Assembly (NCBI GenBank): GCA_921293015.1
Contig: OV121090.1
Coordinates: forward strand, 23,512,304 to 23,576,303
DNA from: Phorcus lineatus
Lineage: Eukaryota > Mollusca > Gastropoda > Trochida > Trochidae
Length of the DNA stretch: 64,000 bases
Reading direction: 5' to 3'
Part shown: one piece after another, positions 45,622 through 58,994 of the stretch
How the letters are laid out: each line of letters starts with the position of its first letter
Position numbering within the stretch: position 1 is the first letter of the stretch
Program-made: the position numbers and the translations under genes
Notes under the pieces: generated by a model
What the model saw: the letters and a program-made list of their open reading frames with translations, nothing else
What the model was told of the DNA's origin: nothing
Database searches by the model: none

Positions 45622-48600
45622 ATGGAGCCGTTAGAATGTGATGAGGGAAAGCAGGAAGAGGAAACCAAAAGGGGAAACTGGGCAAATCAGTTGGACTACA
45701 TCATATCGATCATTGGTTGCATTGTAGGGTACGGAAATCTCTGGAGGTTTCCTTATATCTGTAACAGGAACGGTGGAGGTAAAGACGAGCTTTGATATTA
45801 TCATGATGGTATGATGATAAATGTTTACTTAAATAATTATATTAATAATATCGATTTTTTTCTTTACTCACGAGGTTAATGATTCATTCTGTCACAATGA
45901 AGTATGAATAAACTTACATTACAAGCTTTGATAAAACTAACTGTTCTATGTGAATTTACTTCATTAGCATCTCGTCGTTTAGAAAACAAATTTTAGCATG
46001 CGAATTTAAATAACTTCCAGCTAACAATTACCACTTTTATTTAGAATTGATTGATGTATTTGCATCTCATTTATACCAACTGTCTCAGATATTGTTTTTA
46101 TCGCATAATTGATATGCAAACACTTGAAAATGATGCACGATGAGACGATTTCTTTTTTTTAAAGTCTAGAACGGAAACTGGATTGATCATTCGGAATATA
46201 GCTTGTCTATAACTGTTTCCATTGTAGGGTACAGTTATGTTCAGGTTTGTAACAACAATCGGGGAGAAACGCATACGCCTTCATTTTCCAACAATGGTTC
46301 TAGCGACATTGAACATATTGATACATTTCGCTACTTAATGTATGAAAATGGATATTTTAAAAAAAAAACAACACTTTATTGGTAGTTCTTACAAACATGC
46401 TGGCTGTGCTCGCTTCTACATTGGTAGCGTAAAATGTTTTCTGTTAGATTAAAATGAAATATTGAGAAATAAATTAAAAGAAAAATAGAATCGAATAAAG
46501 ATTGAGAATTCTTCCTTCACAGCCTTTGCTTGTATTGTCTTATAAGGGTCTGGATGGCAGAATAGGTTTGTTTGTGTCGAATAATTTTATCTTCTGCTTT
46601 TCACTTCTTCCAGGTGCTTTCCTGATTCCCTTCCTCTTCTTCCTCATCACGTGTGGTCTTCCTCTCTTCTTCCTCGAGATCTCCATTGGTCAGTTCACGG
46701 GGAAAAGTCCAGTCCATGTCTGGGGTGTGTGCCCCTTGTTCAGAGGTTTGCATATGCATTGTCTTATCATTCAATGTTTAAATCTAATTAGTTTAAATCT
46801 AATTTGGTGAATTATGGAAATCACTAGCTTTCAAGTGCTTTGTATTTGAACAGAGATTCTTTAGAAAAAACAATTGTCAACAGGGAAATCTTCAAACTTG
46901 TTTAATATGCTCCTCTCCCTTTTTGAAGCAATCCGAAGGTGCGTGTGAAATTAATTCGTTGTGCTATCTGTTTCAAGGCATCCTTTAAAAGCTTCAACCA
47001 TATGTAGGCCGTTGATAGTTGGAAAGGTTTTTATCGATAGCCTACTGAGATTACAAATACTTGATAATTTCTTTTCATATTGTTGTTACGTCGTTGTCCA
47101 TTTAGTTCTATCATTTCACGCCATCAGATGTTAATTGACCATCTCATAATCCCACATGAAATTTTGATAACATTTATTATTCATGGTTAAGGGAACAAAA
47201 ATCTTTTTTTAAAACATCAATAAGAACAATAAAAGCTTTTTTCATTTATATTTCCCGTCTTTCAAAAACAGTGTCTCTACGGTCGTATCCAATACCAAGA
47301 CGCATAACCGCTGATGTCAAGTACTTGCGATGTTTATAATTTACCATTTTCAATATAACGTTTGGAATGCACCTGTACACGGAATGATGACATGAATTTC
47401 AGGTACGTTTACAAGTCAGACAGAAATTACCACAGTTATCTGATGTCGAGGTTGTAAAAGTTATGGACACCCTACTTTTTCATCTAAATGGCATTTTTCG
47501 GTTCCAGGGGTCGGTATAGGTCAATGGATAGCCACTGTAATTACTGTCGTCTACTATCAGAACATCCTTGCCTGGTCCATATATTACATGGGGATGTCCT
47601 GCTCAAGAATCCTCCCCTGGACAACGTGCACCAATGTCTGGAACACAGATCTCTGTGTAGATGCTGGACAGGACATTGGTGCCAATGAAACCTTCACGAA
47701 CTCGTCAGACTTTACTTCTACTAATACATCCTCGGAGGTCAAGTTTTCCTTTTCTCACACGGATGTGGAAGAGTTTTGGCAGTGAGATATATATATTGAA
47801 TCTGCGTTTTTTAAAAACCCAGCACAAAAACAATGTATGCCTATTTTAAGAAGTCGTCACAAGACGAGAGAGCGCAAAACCGCCTCTAGGCTCAATATGC
47901 GGTAATGTATTAGCGGTGTTACGTCATCCGATTTATGACGTCATGAGAATGTAATGTCATTAGTTGAAAATGTAAAAGCATTGTCATTGTTACGCATAGC
48001 ATATACTTTGCAATTATAGACTGGTGACTTCGTCCTCTGTCAATATTGTTTTCCTCGGGTCTATAAAATCAGGTGTTGACCGAAGTCACCGGTCCATAAT
48101 TGTTTTATGATGTTTCGAATAAGATACGAAAAGAAAAGAAAAATCTACAGTCATGAACATCAATTTTGATCAATTGTTCAACACGACGGTTAAATTACGT
48201 CAAAATAACAATAGCATGACGTCATGTAACAACAGTTTGACGTCATTATGTCTATTTCAAGTCAAAATCACTTTTGGTCGGACTCGAAGTGAAGTTAATA
48301 TGCTTTTCTGTCGACTGACACGAGACGGCTTCTCGACCAATCGGATCGCCGGAAAAATAAGCTCACATAATAAAGTTTATAATATACTCTCAAAACGTTA
48401 TCTCCTAATAGTTATTGTTTCATAAAAGTCCCTCTGCAGTGATAACACCATTGAGAGAGTTGATTGCAAATGCCCACGACCATGAGTATCATGATTTAAA
48501 TTACTGGTCAGGTGATACTTAAACTATAGCTTGTTCCAGATACAAGGCACTGGCAGTATCAGACGGGGTGCATCAGATAGGAAGGGTACAGTGGCACCTC

Positions 48601-51600
48601 GCTCTCTCGCTCTTCGTCTCCTGGCTAGTCGTCTTTCTATGTCTCGTCAGAGGCGTCAGGAGCGTGGGTAAGGTACGTGGGTTAGGACTACACACTAACG
48701 AAGAAAATAGTTTTAGGAATTACGACACCTTCATCCCAATTAATATGGTGTGTTGAAAATCATGGTGGCTTTCCAAGAGGTCAGATTTATCAGATTTTGG
48801 AGAGGAGGTTAGGTGAGTTCGACCCACTTCCCACCTCTTTTGTAGGAAAAGAGACTCCTGAGTCAGATACCAAATCTTATGAAAGGAGGATTAAGAGTTA
48901 GCACCATTTACTTATCAGCGTTTTTGTCAGGTATATAGTATGTCAGTGAACTATTGTCCTGTTGTGGAGTAAGCTATCTCGTCTACAGGTAGTGTATGTG
49001 ACTGCACTTCTCCCCTACGTGCTGCTGACGGCGCTCCTGATCCGGACTTTGATGCTGCCTGGAGCTTTTGACGGAGTTCTCTACTATCTGAATCCAGACT
49101 TCTCGAGACTTCTTGAACTGCAGGTTTGTACAGATTTGACTCATTTCGGTAATGTGAATCAGAAGGTAGTGAGAATCAAAGGTTTCAGCTTTCAGTAACA
49201 CAACTTGGTAACATCCCCTCCACCCCTTGTTTGTTCAGGTGTGGCTGGAAGCCCTTGTCCAGGTGTTCTATTCCCTCGGGCCAGGGTGGGGAGTCATCGT
49301 CGCCCTCTCCAGTTACAATAAATTCCAGGACAACGTTCTCAGGTAGTTGAACAACTCGTATAAAGAACCATTTATATTTGATGTATTTAACGGAGTATTT
49401 AAAAGGCTTGCTTAACTCACACAATGTTAAACAAAAATTTCATTAAATTATTCAAACCACATTAGTTTTGCACAGGAAAATGTAATGGTGAAAATCAAGA
49501 CTGGTATAATTGTGTGCTTGATTTACATCCTACGCCACGCGTTGGTCTTGCGTTCAGGAAACTGGCTTCCGATTCCGGCTTATATGTTTTTTGGAGCCAT
49601 CCAGAATGTCAGTTCCCCTTTGAATTTCAAAACGCACAAATCGGGATGATTTTAAACATCTTATTTCAAGACATCTGATCCTAAAACTTTCAATTTTGAA
49701 GAGTTGCAAATTCAAGTCAAGGGCAGGTAATTTGAAGACGAATTTTACTGACGTAAAGGTCAGAGGAGTGATACGTAAAAAGCTTCGGAAAATTCAGCCC
49801 TACGTGCAGGAGGCTTATTTCCTTTTACCGAATAATGTTATTATTTCTTAAAGGAACTCCCTGATTGTGACATTTGCTGGCGAAGGGACGAGTCTGTTCA
49901 GTGGCCTTGTCATCTTCACAGTGCTGGGGTTCATGGCCAATAGAGCGAAGGTCAACGTATCAGATGTGGCCTCCTCGGGTACGTACCGAATCAAACAGGC
50001 CACAGAAATATAGATGGTCTGTTGATGGTAGAATATAACTTGATCGTATCGAACGACTCCCATATTCAGCTTTCTAACAGTTCAATCGCCTTCGACCTTT
50101 TAGTGTATGCCCAAACCATCAAATGTTTGTCGTAAAACACCACAAAATATGAACATTAAATGTTTATTGTACTTGAGTTACCGCAAATAACTGGGCTTAT
50201 AAATACCTCTTGCATGACGCTTGGAATAATGATAAAACAATAATACAACAAAAACTTTGAAGTAGGAGTCATGAACATTTCTTTAATGTATCCATTTTTG
50301 CCAATCAGAAAAAATACAAAGCTTATGAGAACCTTGAGTAAAGGAAAATGTAAATTATACAAGCTATATGTGGTGATCTACAAACACTGTTCAACGTAAC
50401 TATGGTAACATACTTACAGTACCTTTAAATGGCTTTTGTGCAGGATTTCAGCTGAAACGGTTTTTTTAAAACCAACAACCTTTGGATATCTATTTTTAAG
50501 TTTATAGGTAATAAATGAATTCACGTATCAAGAGCAATATTATCTAATGTTTTTTTTATATTTTGATACATTTTGATAATAGAAACCTACAATGTATTTT
50601 GAATATCAGAGTACCGATGTTTAGATCTAATAAATGTGCAAAGCACTCCCAACTATCTAATGTTGCTGCACGTGTGAACAACGTCACGGCCGAAACGAGA
50701 AGATTTCCAACTCTTCACGGATAGAGTCTCGATAAGTTTTCACCTTGCCGTGGGAAGATGGTCATAGTATAGCTGTCATATCTAATTCATTTCTTTTGTA
50801 TTCCGGAGACGAAAATCGTTGAATGGTTTACAAAAGATTACAAATAAAAATTTCCCCCCAACCCCCTTATTTCTTGTCAGTTCACATTACTTGTAAACAT
50901 ACGCACCTGATAAATAAAAAGAGCTTTACATAGGTATATCCTAGCCTTTCTACAGACTGGCATCTATTCTTTTAAGTTTGATGTAAGTACCTTGATAATT
51001 GTTAATAAAAAAATATCTAGCCGAGGGTCGTTTGGACTTCCCTTGCTGTCTCCATATGCTTTTAGATGATAATTTACCCCTTTCAATCTAACAAAGGTTA
51101 ACTGTGTTAATTGTTCCAGGCCCAGGACTTGGCTTTGTGGCCTACCCTGAAGGGTTGTCCGAACTCCCCCTACCTCAACTGTGGGCATTTCTATTCTTCG
51201 TCATGATGATCACCATTGGCCTGGATTCAATGGTAGGGCATGTGTATGATAAGATTTATATAAGATTGTATTTTCATATGTGCACAAATGTACCATTTTT
51301 TGCCTAGCAACGATTGCCTAGCAACGATTGCCTTAACACGATTTAGCTTATCGTGTCGTCTGTGACGTCTTACATCATTTATGACGTCACTAAACGGTAG
51401 ATTATTACTATTTTTCATTTTGCCTAAGCCAACTGGAGAGCATGAATTATAGATAGATTTTGTGACTAGGTGGCTCCTGAAAAGGGACAAAGGGTCTCAA
51501 GAATGAAAAGGCCTAGAAAGCTGAAATCTTTGCTGATATTTTTACATTTATTTCTGTACATTACTAACATTGAAATTCTTATTTGTTTTTTTAATCATAA

Positions 51601-51960
51601 GAAGAACTTTGCTTTTAATTGTATTGCTTAATCTTTCTATGCAATTAGTTCACCTGGGTGGAGTCCCTGGTCACTATCGTACTGGATCAGTTCCCACACC
51701 AACTGAGGAGAAGACGTCTTCTGGTGACAGCCATGCTATGTATGGTGTGCTTCCTATTAGGACTTCCCTTCACAACACAGGTAAACGTAGATGAAATCTA
51801 GAAATAAATAGCCATAAGGTACCTGGACACCATCATCAACAGTAACACCATCATCATCAGCATCATAAACACCATCATTATCAACACAACCAACACTATC
51901 AACATCTTCATCAACATAAATATCCATCAAAACCAAAACCATCGTTATCATCTTAATCAC

Positions 51961-51994
<34 letters not shown>

Positions 51995-52136
51995 TATATC
52001 AACACCATCAACACCATGATACAATTCATCAATACCTTCTCAACCATCATCATAATCAATATCATCATCATCATATACTTCATCAATACCTTCTCCCCCA
52101 TCAAAACCAAAAACATCGTTATCATCTTAATCATCG

Positions 52137-52167
<31 letters not shown>

Positions 52168-55100
52168 TATCATTATCAACACCATCAACACCATGATACA
52201 ATTCATCAATACCTTCTCAACCATCATCATAATCAATATCATCATCATCATATACTTCATCAATACCTTCTCCACCATCAACATAATCAATATCATCATC
52301 ATCATATACTTCATCGATACCTTCTCCACCATCATCATAATCAACACCATCATCATCATATACTTCATCAATACCTTCTCCACGATCATCATAATCAATA
52401 TCATCATCATCATCATCATATACTTCATCAATACCTTCTCCACCATCATCATAATCAACACCATCATCATCATATACTTCATCAATACCTTTTCCCCCAT
52501 CTTCAAAATCACCACCATCATCATCATATACTTCATCAATACCTTCTCCACGATCATCATAATCAATATCATCATCATCATATACTTCATCAATACCTTC
52601 TCCACGATCATCATAATCAATATCATCATCATCATCATATACTTCATCAATACCTTCTCCACGATCATCATAATCAATATCATCATCATCATCATATACT
52701 TCATCAATACCTTCTCCACCATCATCATAATCAACACCATCATCATCATATACTTCATCAATACCTTCTCCACCATCATCATAATCAACACCATCATCAT
52801 CATATACTTCATCAATACCTTCTCCACCATCATCATAATCAATATCATCATCATCATATACTTCATCAATACCCTCTCCACCATCATCATAATCAATATC
52901 ATCATCATCATCATATACTTCATCAATACCTTCTCCACCATCATCATAATCAACACCATCATCATCATCATCATATACTTCATCAATACCTTCTCCACCA
53001 TCATCATAATCAACACCATCATCATCATATACTTCATCAATACCTTTTCCCCCATCTTCAAAATCACCACCATCATCATCATATACTTCATCAATACCTT
53101 CTCCACGATCATCATAATCAATATCATCATCATCATCATATACTTCATCAATACCTTCTCCACGATCATCATAATCAATATCATCATCATCATCATATAC
53201 TTCATCAATACCTTCTCCACGATCATCATAATCAATATCATCATCATCATATACTTCATCAATACCTTTTCCCCCATCTTCAAAATCACCACCATCATCA
53301 TCATATACTTCATCAATACCTTCTCCACGATCATCATAATAAACACCATCATCATATACTTCATCAATACCTTCTCCACGATCATCATAATCAATATCCT
53401 CATCATCATATACTTCATCAATACCTTCTCCACCATCATCATAATCAACACCATCATCATCATATACTTCATCAATACCTTCTCCACCATCATCATAATC
53501 AATATCATCATCATCATATACTTCATCAATACCTTCTCCACCATCATCATAATCAATATCCTCATCATCATATACTTCATCAATACCTTCTCCACCATCA
53601 TCATAATCAATATCATCATCATCATATACTTCATCAATACCTTCTCCACGATCATCATAATCAATATCCTCATCATCATATACTTCATCAATACCTTCTC
53701 CACAATCACCATAATCAAGACCATCATCATCATAATCAATATCATCATCATCATATACTTCATCAATACCTTTTCCACCATCATCATAATCAATAGCATT
53801 ATCATCATATACTTCATCAATACCTTCTCCACAATCACCATAATCAACACCATCATCATCATATACTTCATCAATACCCTATCCACCATCATTATAATCA
53901 ACACCATCATCATCATATACTTCATCAATACCTTCTCCACGATCATCATAATCAATATCATCATCATCATATACTTCATCAATACCTTCTCCACGATCAT
54001 CATAATCAACACCATCATCATCATATACTTCATCAATACCTTATCCACCATCATTATAATCAACACCATCATCATCATATACTTCATCAATACCTTCTCC
54101 ACGATCATCATAATCAATATCATCATCATATACTTCATCAATACCTTCTCCACGATCATCATAATCAATATCATCATCATCATATACTTCATCAATACCT
54201 TCTCCACAATCACCATAATCAACACCATCATCATCATATACTTCATCAATACCTTATCCACCATCATTATAATCAACACCATCATCATCATATACTTCAT
54301 CAATACCTTCTCCACGATCATCATAATCAATATCATCATCATATACTTCATCAATACCTTCTCCACAATCACCATAATCAACACCATCATCATCATAATC
54401 AATATCATCATCATATACTTCATCAATACCTTCTCCACAATCACCATAATCAACACAATCATCATCATAATCAACACCATCATCATCATATTCTTCATCA
54501 ATACCTTCTCCACGATCATCATAATCAATATCATCATCATCATCATATACTTCATCAATACCTTCTCCACCATCATCATAATCAACACCATCATCATCAT
54601 ATACTTCATCAATACCTTCTCCACCATCATCATAATCAACACCATCATCATCATATACTTCATCAATACCTTCTCCACGATCATCATAATCAATATCATC
54701 ATCATCATCATATACTTCATCAATACCTTCTCCACGATCATCATAATCAATATCATTATCATCATATACTTCATCAATACCTTCTCCACCATCATCATAA
54801 TCAATATCAGTATCATATACTTCATCAATACCTTCTTCACCGTCATCATAATCAACATCATCATCAAGAACAGAATCATCACCACAACCAACACCATCAT
54901 CACCAACACAATCATCAAAACCATCATCATTGTCATCATCATCAACAGCATATTTTACTTTCATTCCAATACATTTGATCATCCAACAGCCATCTAGATC
55001 TGTTTGTCCCATTCCTACTGGGGCTGCCTTTTTTAACAAAGGTGAAACGTGGGAAATATCTAGGAATAAATATGTGTATGGTACCTGAATACATCAACAT

Positions 55101-57574
55101 TATCTTTTTCATCTTAACCATCATCAATTTTTTTCTTTCATTCCAATCCATTTAGATTACCGCCCCCTCCCAAATGTTTAAGGTAACTGTATACATTATC
55201 ATCATCTTCATCATAATCCTCATGTCATCTTCACCGTCACCATACTTTCCGATAAATAAATAAATCATCTCACTACCCCCTTTCTCACCACAGGTGAAAG
55301 GTAGTAAAGTATATGGATAAGAATATGAAGTAAGAACTTTCTACACATCATCATAATCATCATCAACACCATCATCATCGCCAACAACACCATATTTATC
55401 TTTCAATGCAATATGATATTCAAATTATCTGTTAGTCATATGCATAAGTCATATGATTCCTGTTGATACCTTTTCATTATAATTATTGCATTGAAATCAG
55501 TGTGAGTTTGAACTTCGATCATGAGTTTGCAAGAAAGTCATTGCCCATTCCTTCAAAGAGTGTTAATGACCAACGATTGGGTCGAAGTGAAATCATTTGA
55601 TCATTTAGCTCAATTGACCATCAAACTTTTTCTCTTGTCAACTCCTCAACATATGGTCAGCGGAGTGTCCAGTTGAAACAAATCCGACAGAGAAAGAACG
55701 TATTTCATTCAACTCTCCTGTGTCTCAAATATTTGATAAATTCTTCAAGTCTTCGTGTTATTATTCTATTTTGTTATAAAATTTTAAAATAGCAATTACG
55801 TTTCCATAGGGGGGTATCTACTACTTCCAGCTGGTCGACTGGTACACTGGCTGTGTGTGCTTGATACTGTTTGGAGTGTTAGAATCGGTTACTTATATAT
55901 GGATATACGGTAGGTACTATTAATACACGTGACGTTTATTTTACGACTGAGAAGTGTATTTCAAAATAAGCAAGGCTGTCAGATCTTCAAAATTTGTATT
56001 CAGAGGTTTGATACAGGTTTAACAAACGTTCCAGAAATACGAAAGTAAATTAACAATTTTTAAAGAAAAAATGTATTAATCTATTTTTGTTGATACATGT
56101 AAACGTTTGTGTTTCTTATGTGTGAATCTGTGTGTATACACAGGTCATGAATTACGTCCCTTGCCATTGTTAACGCTATACCATTAGCAACACAATGCAT
56201 AAGTTACCCTGATCATCACTATGTTGTGACCCGGTTGGAACTTATATGAAGACCAATCTTCAGTTTGTTATTTTTAAAGAATACATATCGCTGTAATGAA
56301 AACCTCCCTGAGGATAACGTTGAAACCATTACCTGCATTCTTACATTCAAGGTGCCAAGAACTTCAGTGACGATGTTGAACTAATGTTAGGAAGACGAGT
56401 TCCTCTCCTCTTCAATATCCTCCTTGGTTATGTCACACCCACCTTTCTCAGCGTAAGTATCTACGTAATTATAAACAAAGAAACTTCATTTCAGTTATGA
56501 AGTGTAGTATGATTAAAATATGAAATTCAGAATTTGTGGACATCAATATGTTTCTTGAGAGCACAGACCTCACCCTTATGGTTATGAAGTCTTTGGCTGA
56601 TATTGTGATTTATGGGTCATACATGATTATATTGTGAAAACAAACATACACTACTAGCTATGTACGTGTGCATTAAATGATGACGTCATTACATTCCCTG
56701 CAGGTGGCGCTCTTCCTACTCCTGTGGCAGTTCCAGCCACCCACATACGGCGAGTACGTGTACCCGGTCGGGTGGCAGATTGCTGGCTGGATGCTCGCCA
56801 TGTTGTCGGTCATACCCGTCCCCATCATGGCTGTCGTAGCTTTGTGCAAAGCAAAGGGCTCCTTTATGGAGGTAGGTAGGACAAGCTGTTGGATTGATTA
56901 CAAGTTGATATGTGTTTTCAACATGTTGATTGGTACAAATGATATTTGTATAGTTTGTACCATGTTAATTTTGATACTAGAAAAACTCGAATCCTCGAAT
57001 CTGTAAGGAAAGCATAAATTCTTAATGCCAATACATCCTTTTTGCAAAGGAGAGGTTTGTCAATGGATGTAATTCTATCCTGGATCATTACTGTCCTGAT
57101 AAATCAGTGTATATCCGCTCAAAGTTTTTGCAATCGATTTATTGCCTGTTTGCCTTTGAAAAGACAGCCACTGAAATAACTTCAAATCCTGCAATATTGA
57201 CAGTGTCCGAATAGGCAGGAATTTGTGCGTGTTCGACATCGTTCTATATGAGTGTAAACCAGTAGCCGGTAAAGAGGTCAATGCCAACAAGACAATCAGG
57301 ATTTTGTAGGAGCTTGTATAGATATAAATGATATGGTAGAGAAGGTCGATCACTTTGATTCCCTGGTGACGATTAAAGTCATAAAATCTGAAATAGTTTT
57401 CGTCATTCACATTCGAAATGTCAATGAAGAGTGAATTTCTGTTTCCAGAGACTGAAGGAAGCCACTAGCCCAGATAAAACATGGAAGCCGGCAGAAGCCA
57501 AATATCATCAGATATACAGCAAAAGGGACGAGTCCACAGGAGGGTTCTCGTGCCTCAAACCTTGCAAACAATAA
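45622..57574 (+). CDS. SLC6 Na+/Cl- dependent transporter, glycine-transporter-like (complete, 13 exons)
   Basis: Plasma-membrane symporter, twelve membrane helices, probably for an amino acid. Exons: 45622-45778, 46614-46745, 47508-47781, 48540-48672, 48989-49123, 49239-49342, 49854-49978, 51120-51232, 51649-51780, 55810-55909, 56352-56452, 56704-56871, 57449-57574; 1,800 nt, 599 aa, all GT-AG and in phase. TM1 is VGYGNLWRFPY (35-45) with Gly where amine transporters have Asp. TM3 has VVYYQNILAW. Extracellular loop 2 has the Cys137-Cys146 pair and sequons at Asn156, 161 and 169. TM6 is FYSLGPGWG (287-295), with the Trp typical of glycine transporters. TM8 GLDSMF (387-392), TQGGIYYFQLVDWY, PPTYGEYVYP and the ERLKEATSP tail also follow GlyT. 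Tyr37 replaces the usual Leu. Intron 9 holds the giant minisatellite. The ATG sits 2 nt after TTACAG, so a 5' UTR intron may end there. Substrate is an inference. Confidence 0.93.
46150..46270 (+). pseudogene. Decayed duplicate of SLC6 exon 1 inside intron 1
   Basis: From the Asn-Trp codons at about 46175 the frame reads NWIDHSEYSLSITVSIVGY, aligned with exon 1 NWANQLDYIISIIGCIVGY. It continues SYVQVCNNNRGE against GNLWRFPYICNRNGGG with about four residues missing. At DNA level GAAACTGG, CCATTGTAGGGTAC and GTAACAACAATCGGGGAG match the exon. The donor GT is gone (GGGGAGaaac) and the WRFP signature is deleted, so it cannot act as exon 1. Confidence 0.75.
48003..48105. repeat. Inverted repeat, about 22-bp arms, in SLC6 intron 3
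   Basis: CAATTATAGACTGGTGACTTCG and its near complement CGAAGTCACCGGTCCATAATTG lie about 50 bp apart. This could fold into a hairpin or be a degenerate MITE. Confidence 0.65.
51826..54950. repeat. Giant ATC-rich minisatellite (54-bp unit, over 50 copies) in SLC6 intron 9
   Basis: Unit CATATACTTCATCAATACC, then TTCTCCAC, then a variable run of CATCAT... with AATCAACAC or AATCAATAT. Units differ by whole ATC triplets (51, 54, 57, 60 bp). Because all changes are multiples of three, frames stay open across almost the whole array on both strands: 993 codons plus, rich in I/N/F/S/T; 985 codons minus, rich in M/I/L/V/K. These are by-products. Small variants (TTTTCCCCCATCTTCAAAATC, CTTATCCACCATCATTATAA) recur in blocks, showing multi-unit expansion. 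Confidence 0.95.
55017..55440. repeat. Two higher-order copies of the exon 9 donor region plus ATC tract
   Basis: 55030-55160 and 55275-55420 each have a splice-donor-like AACAAAGGTGAAACGTGG or CCACAGGTGAAAGGTAG, then a GGAATAAAT/GGATAAGAAT-type stretch, then CATCATCA-rich sequence. Both the giant array and 55030-55160 end in CTTTCATTCCAAT(A/C)CATTT. The layout parallels the true exon 9 end (ACACAG/gtaaacgtag) and what follows. Confidence 0.55.
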
Positions 57575-58011
57575 CATTTTTGTATATCACATACCCTAGC
57601 AGTTTTTTTAAAATATTTATGAATCTGTAATGTATTATGAAATATATATCTCTCAGGACGATATTTCACGTCTCTTTAGGTCAGAATTTTTTTAGTTTAT
57701 CAGGTTTTAGATTTTCTAAATCTGATTGACTGTTTCAGTCTCATTCTGTGAATGAATTACAAGAATGTTGAATGTTGAACAAATGTTCTGGCTGATTTTA
57801 ATAGAGAATTTCCATTTATATTCGTAGTTTAGTAGTTGAATTATCAAAATTATATGATATATTTTGATCCATATCAACCATGGTTATCACTATTTCCAAC
57901 ATCAGAGGATCCGGGGCATAATTTCTTCATCTGTCTGCCTGTCTGCCTGCCTTTGCATGTGCGTATGTCCACAAACACTCAAGTATTTTAATAATTCAAT
58001 GTTCTTTCACC

Positions 58012-58017
58012 AATAAA
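58012..58017 (+). terminator. Candidate polyadenylation signal, SLC6 gene
   Basis: CACCAATAAAATATTC is the first AATAAA I noticed after the SLC6 stop, about 440 nt away, followed by T-rich sequence. Variant signals closer to the stop are possible. Confidence 0.4.
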
Positions 58018-58994
58018 ATATTCTTTTCTACGGGGTCTTAAGTCAAATCTAGACTTGCTGAATGAGGACACAGACTGTATCAAAGGCTCCTATTTATACA
58101 CAGTCATGAAGCAAGACAACGGACACTTTAACTTAGCAATTATTTCTTCATTTGTCAGTTATAGGCCTTTGATACTAGGCATGTGTTGTGAAGATCTAAT
58201 ATAAGATCTAATTTTCAGATCTATGCAACTCTTCTACGTTACTTATCATTCATCCTTTTCATAAATGCCGTTATCCTCTCAGGGCAACAATTTCCTTATA
58301 CCTTTGGTAAGAATAATGTTTATCTGGTTTTAAAGATATCTGAATCTGACTCTTTGGATTATGAAAATAACAATCCACATGTTTTTATTCTCATAAACAG
58401 CATAATATAACCTATCACGTTTATTACAAGATGTGACATATTTTTATCATATCATTTATAAAAAATACGTATGCCATAATTTCAATCGTTGTTATAAATG
58501 ATCATATTTAAGCACACTGGAGTTAAAACTTGCTGTAACATTAAAGCTCCCCGAGTCCGTCATAAGTTATAACTGCAGCTATTTTAAAAAAGAAACTAAA
58601 ACATCTTTAAAAAATACTTGTCATAATGCTGAGTTTAAGAGATAACAAGTTTGCATCAAGAAGTTTTTTTTGTGCTTTCCTACTTTTTTTTCCATTAATG
58701 TTTTTCTTAGACAATTCATGTAGCCTGTTGCCTAAAGGGTTACAACGAGTGTTGAAAGATACGTTTCATAGACCCAATGTTTCAGAGAATAAATGATGAA
58801 TCGGAGGCAAAATTCTTTCTTAAATATAAAGTATTTTGTGATTTATGAAAAAAAGATTATTTTCATAAACAAAGCTGATGAGCATGACTGTGTTACACGT
58901 ACATTTCGAAAGTTATATATATTTACTAACTAGTCATTCAGAATGTATTTCCTCATCAAACTGAACATCTTCCCATGCATTGCCGATACTTTCG

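Noticed and set aside
45072-45641. A 189-codon plus-strand frame with CQCHVCGHVSGCF repeats
   Set aside because: Spans a transposon and its internal minisatellite; Cys/His spacing follows from the repeat unit and does not form a known zinc finger.
48153-48425. A 90-codon frame in SLC6 intron 3
   Set aside because: No similarity I recognise; the SLC6 frame runs from 47781 to 48540 without needing it.
51994-54997. Two open frames of 985 (minus) and 993 (plus) codons
   Set aside because: They are the translation of an ATC-based minisatellite in an SLC6 intron; low-complexity peptides, no domain, no splice or promoter context.
54254-55039. A 261-codon minus-strand acidic frame with EGIDEVYDDD repeats
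   Set aside because: Same minisatellite in another frame. TAA codons occur in several equivalent units, so the frame is not maintained across the array.
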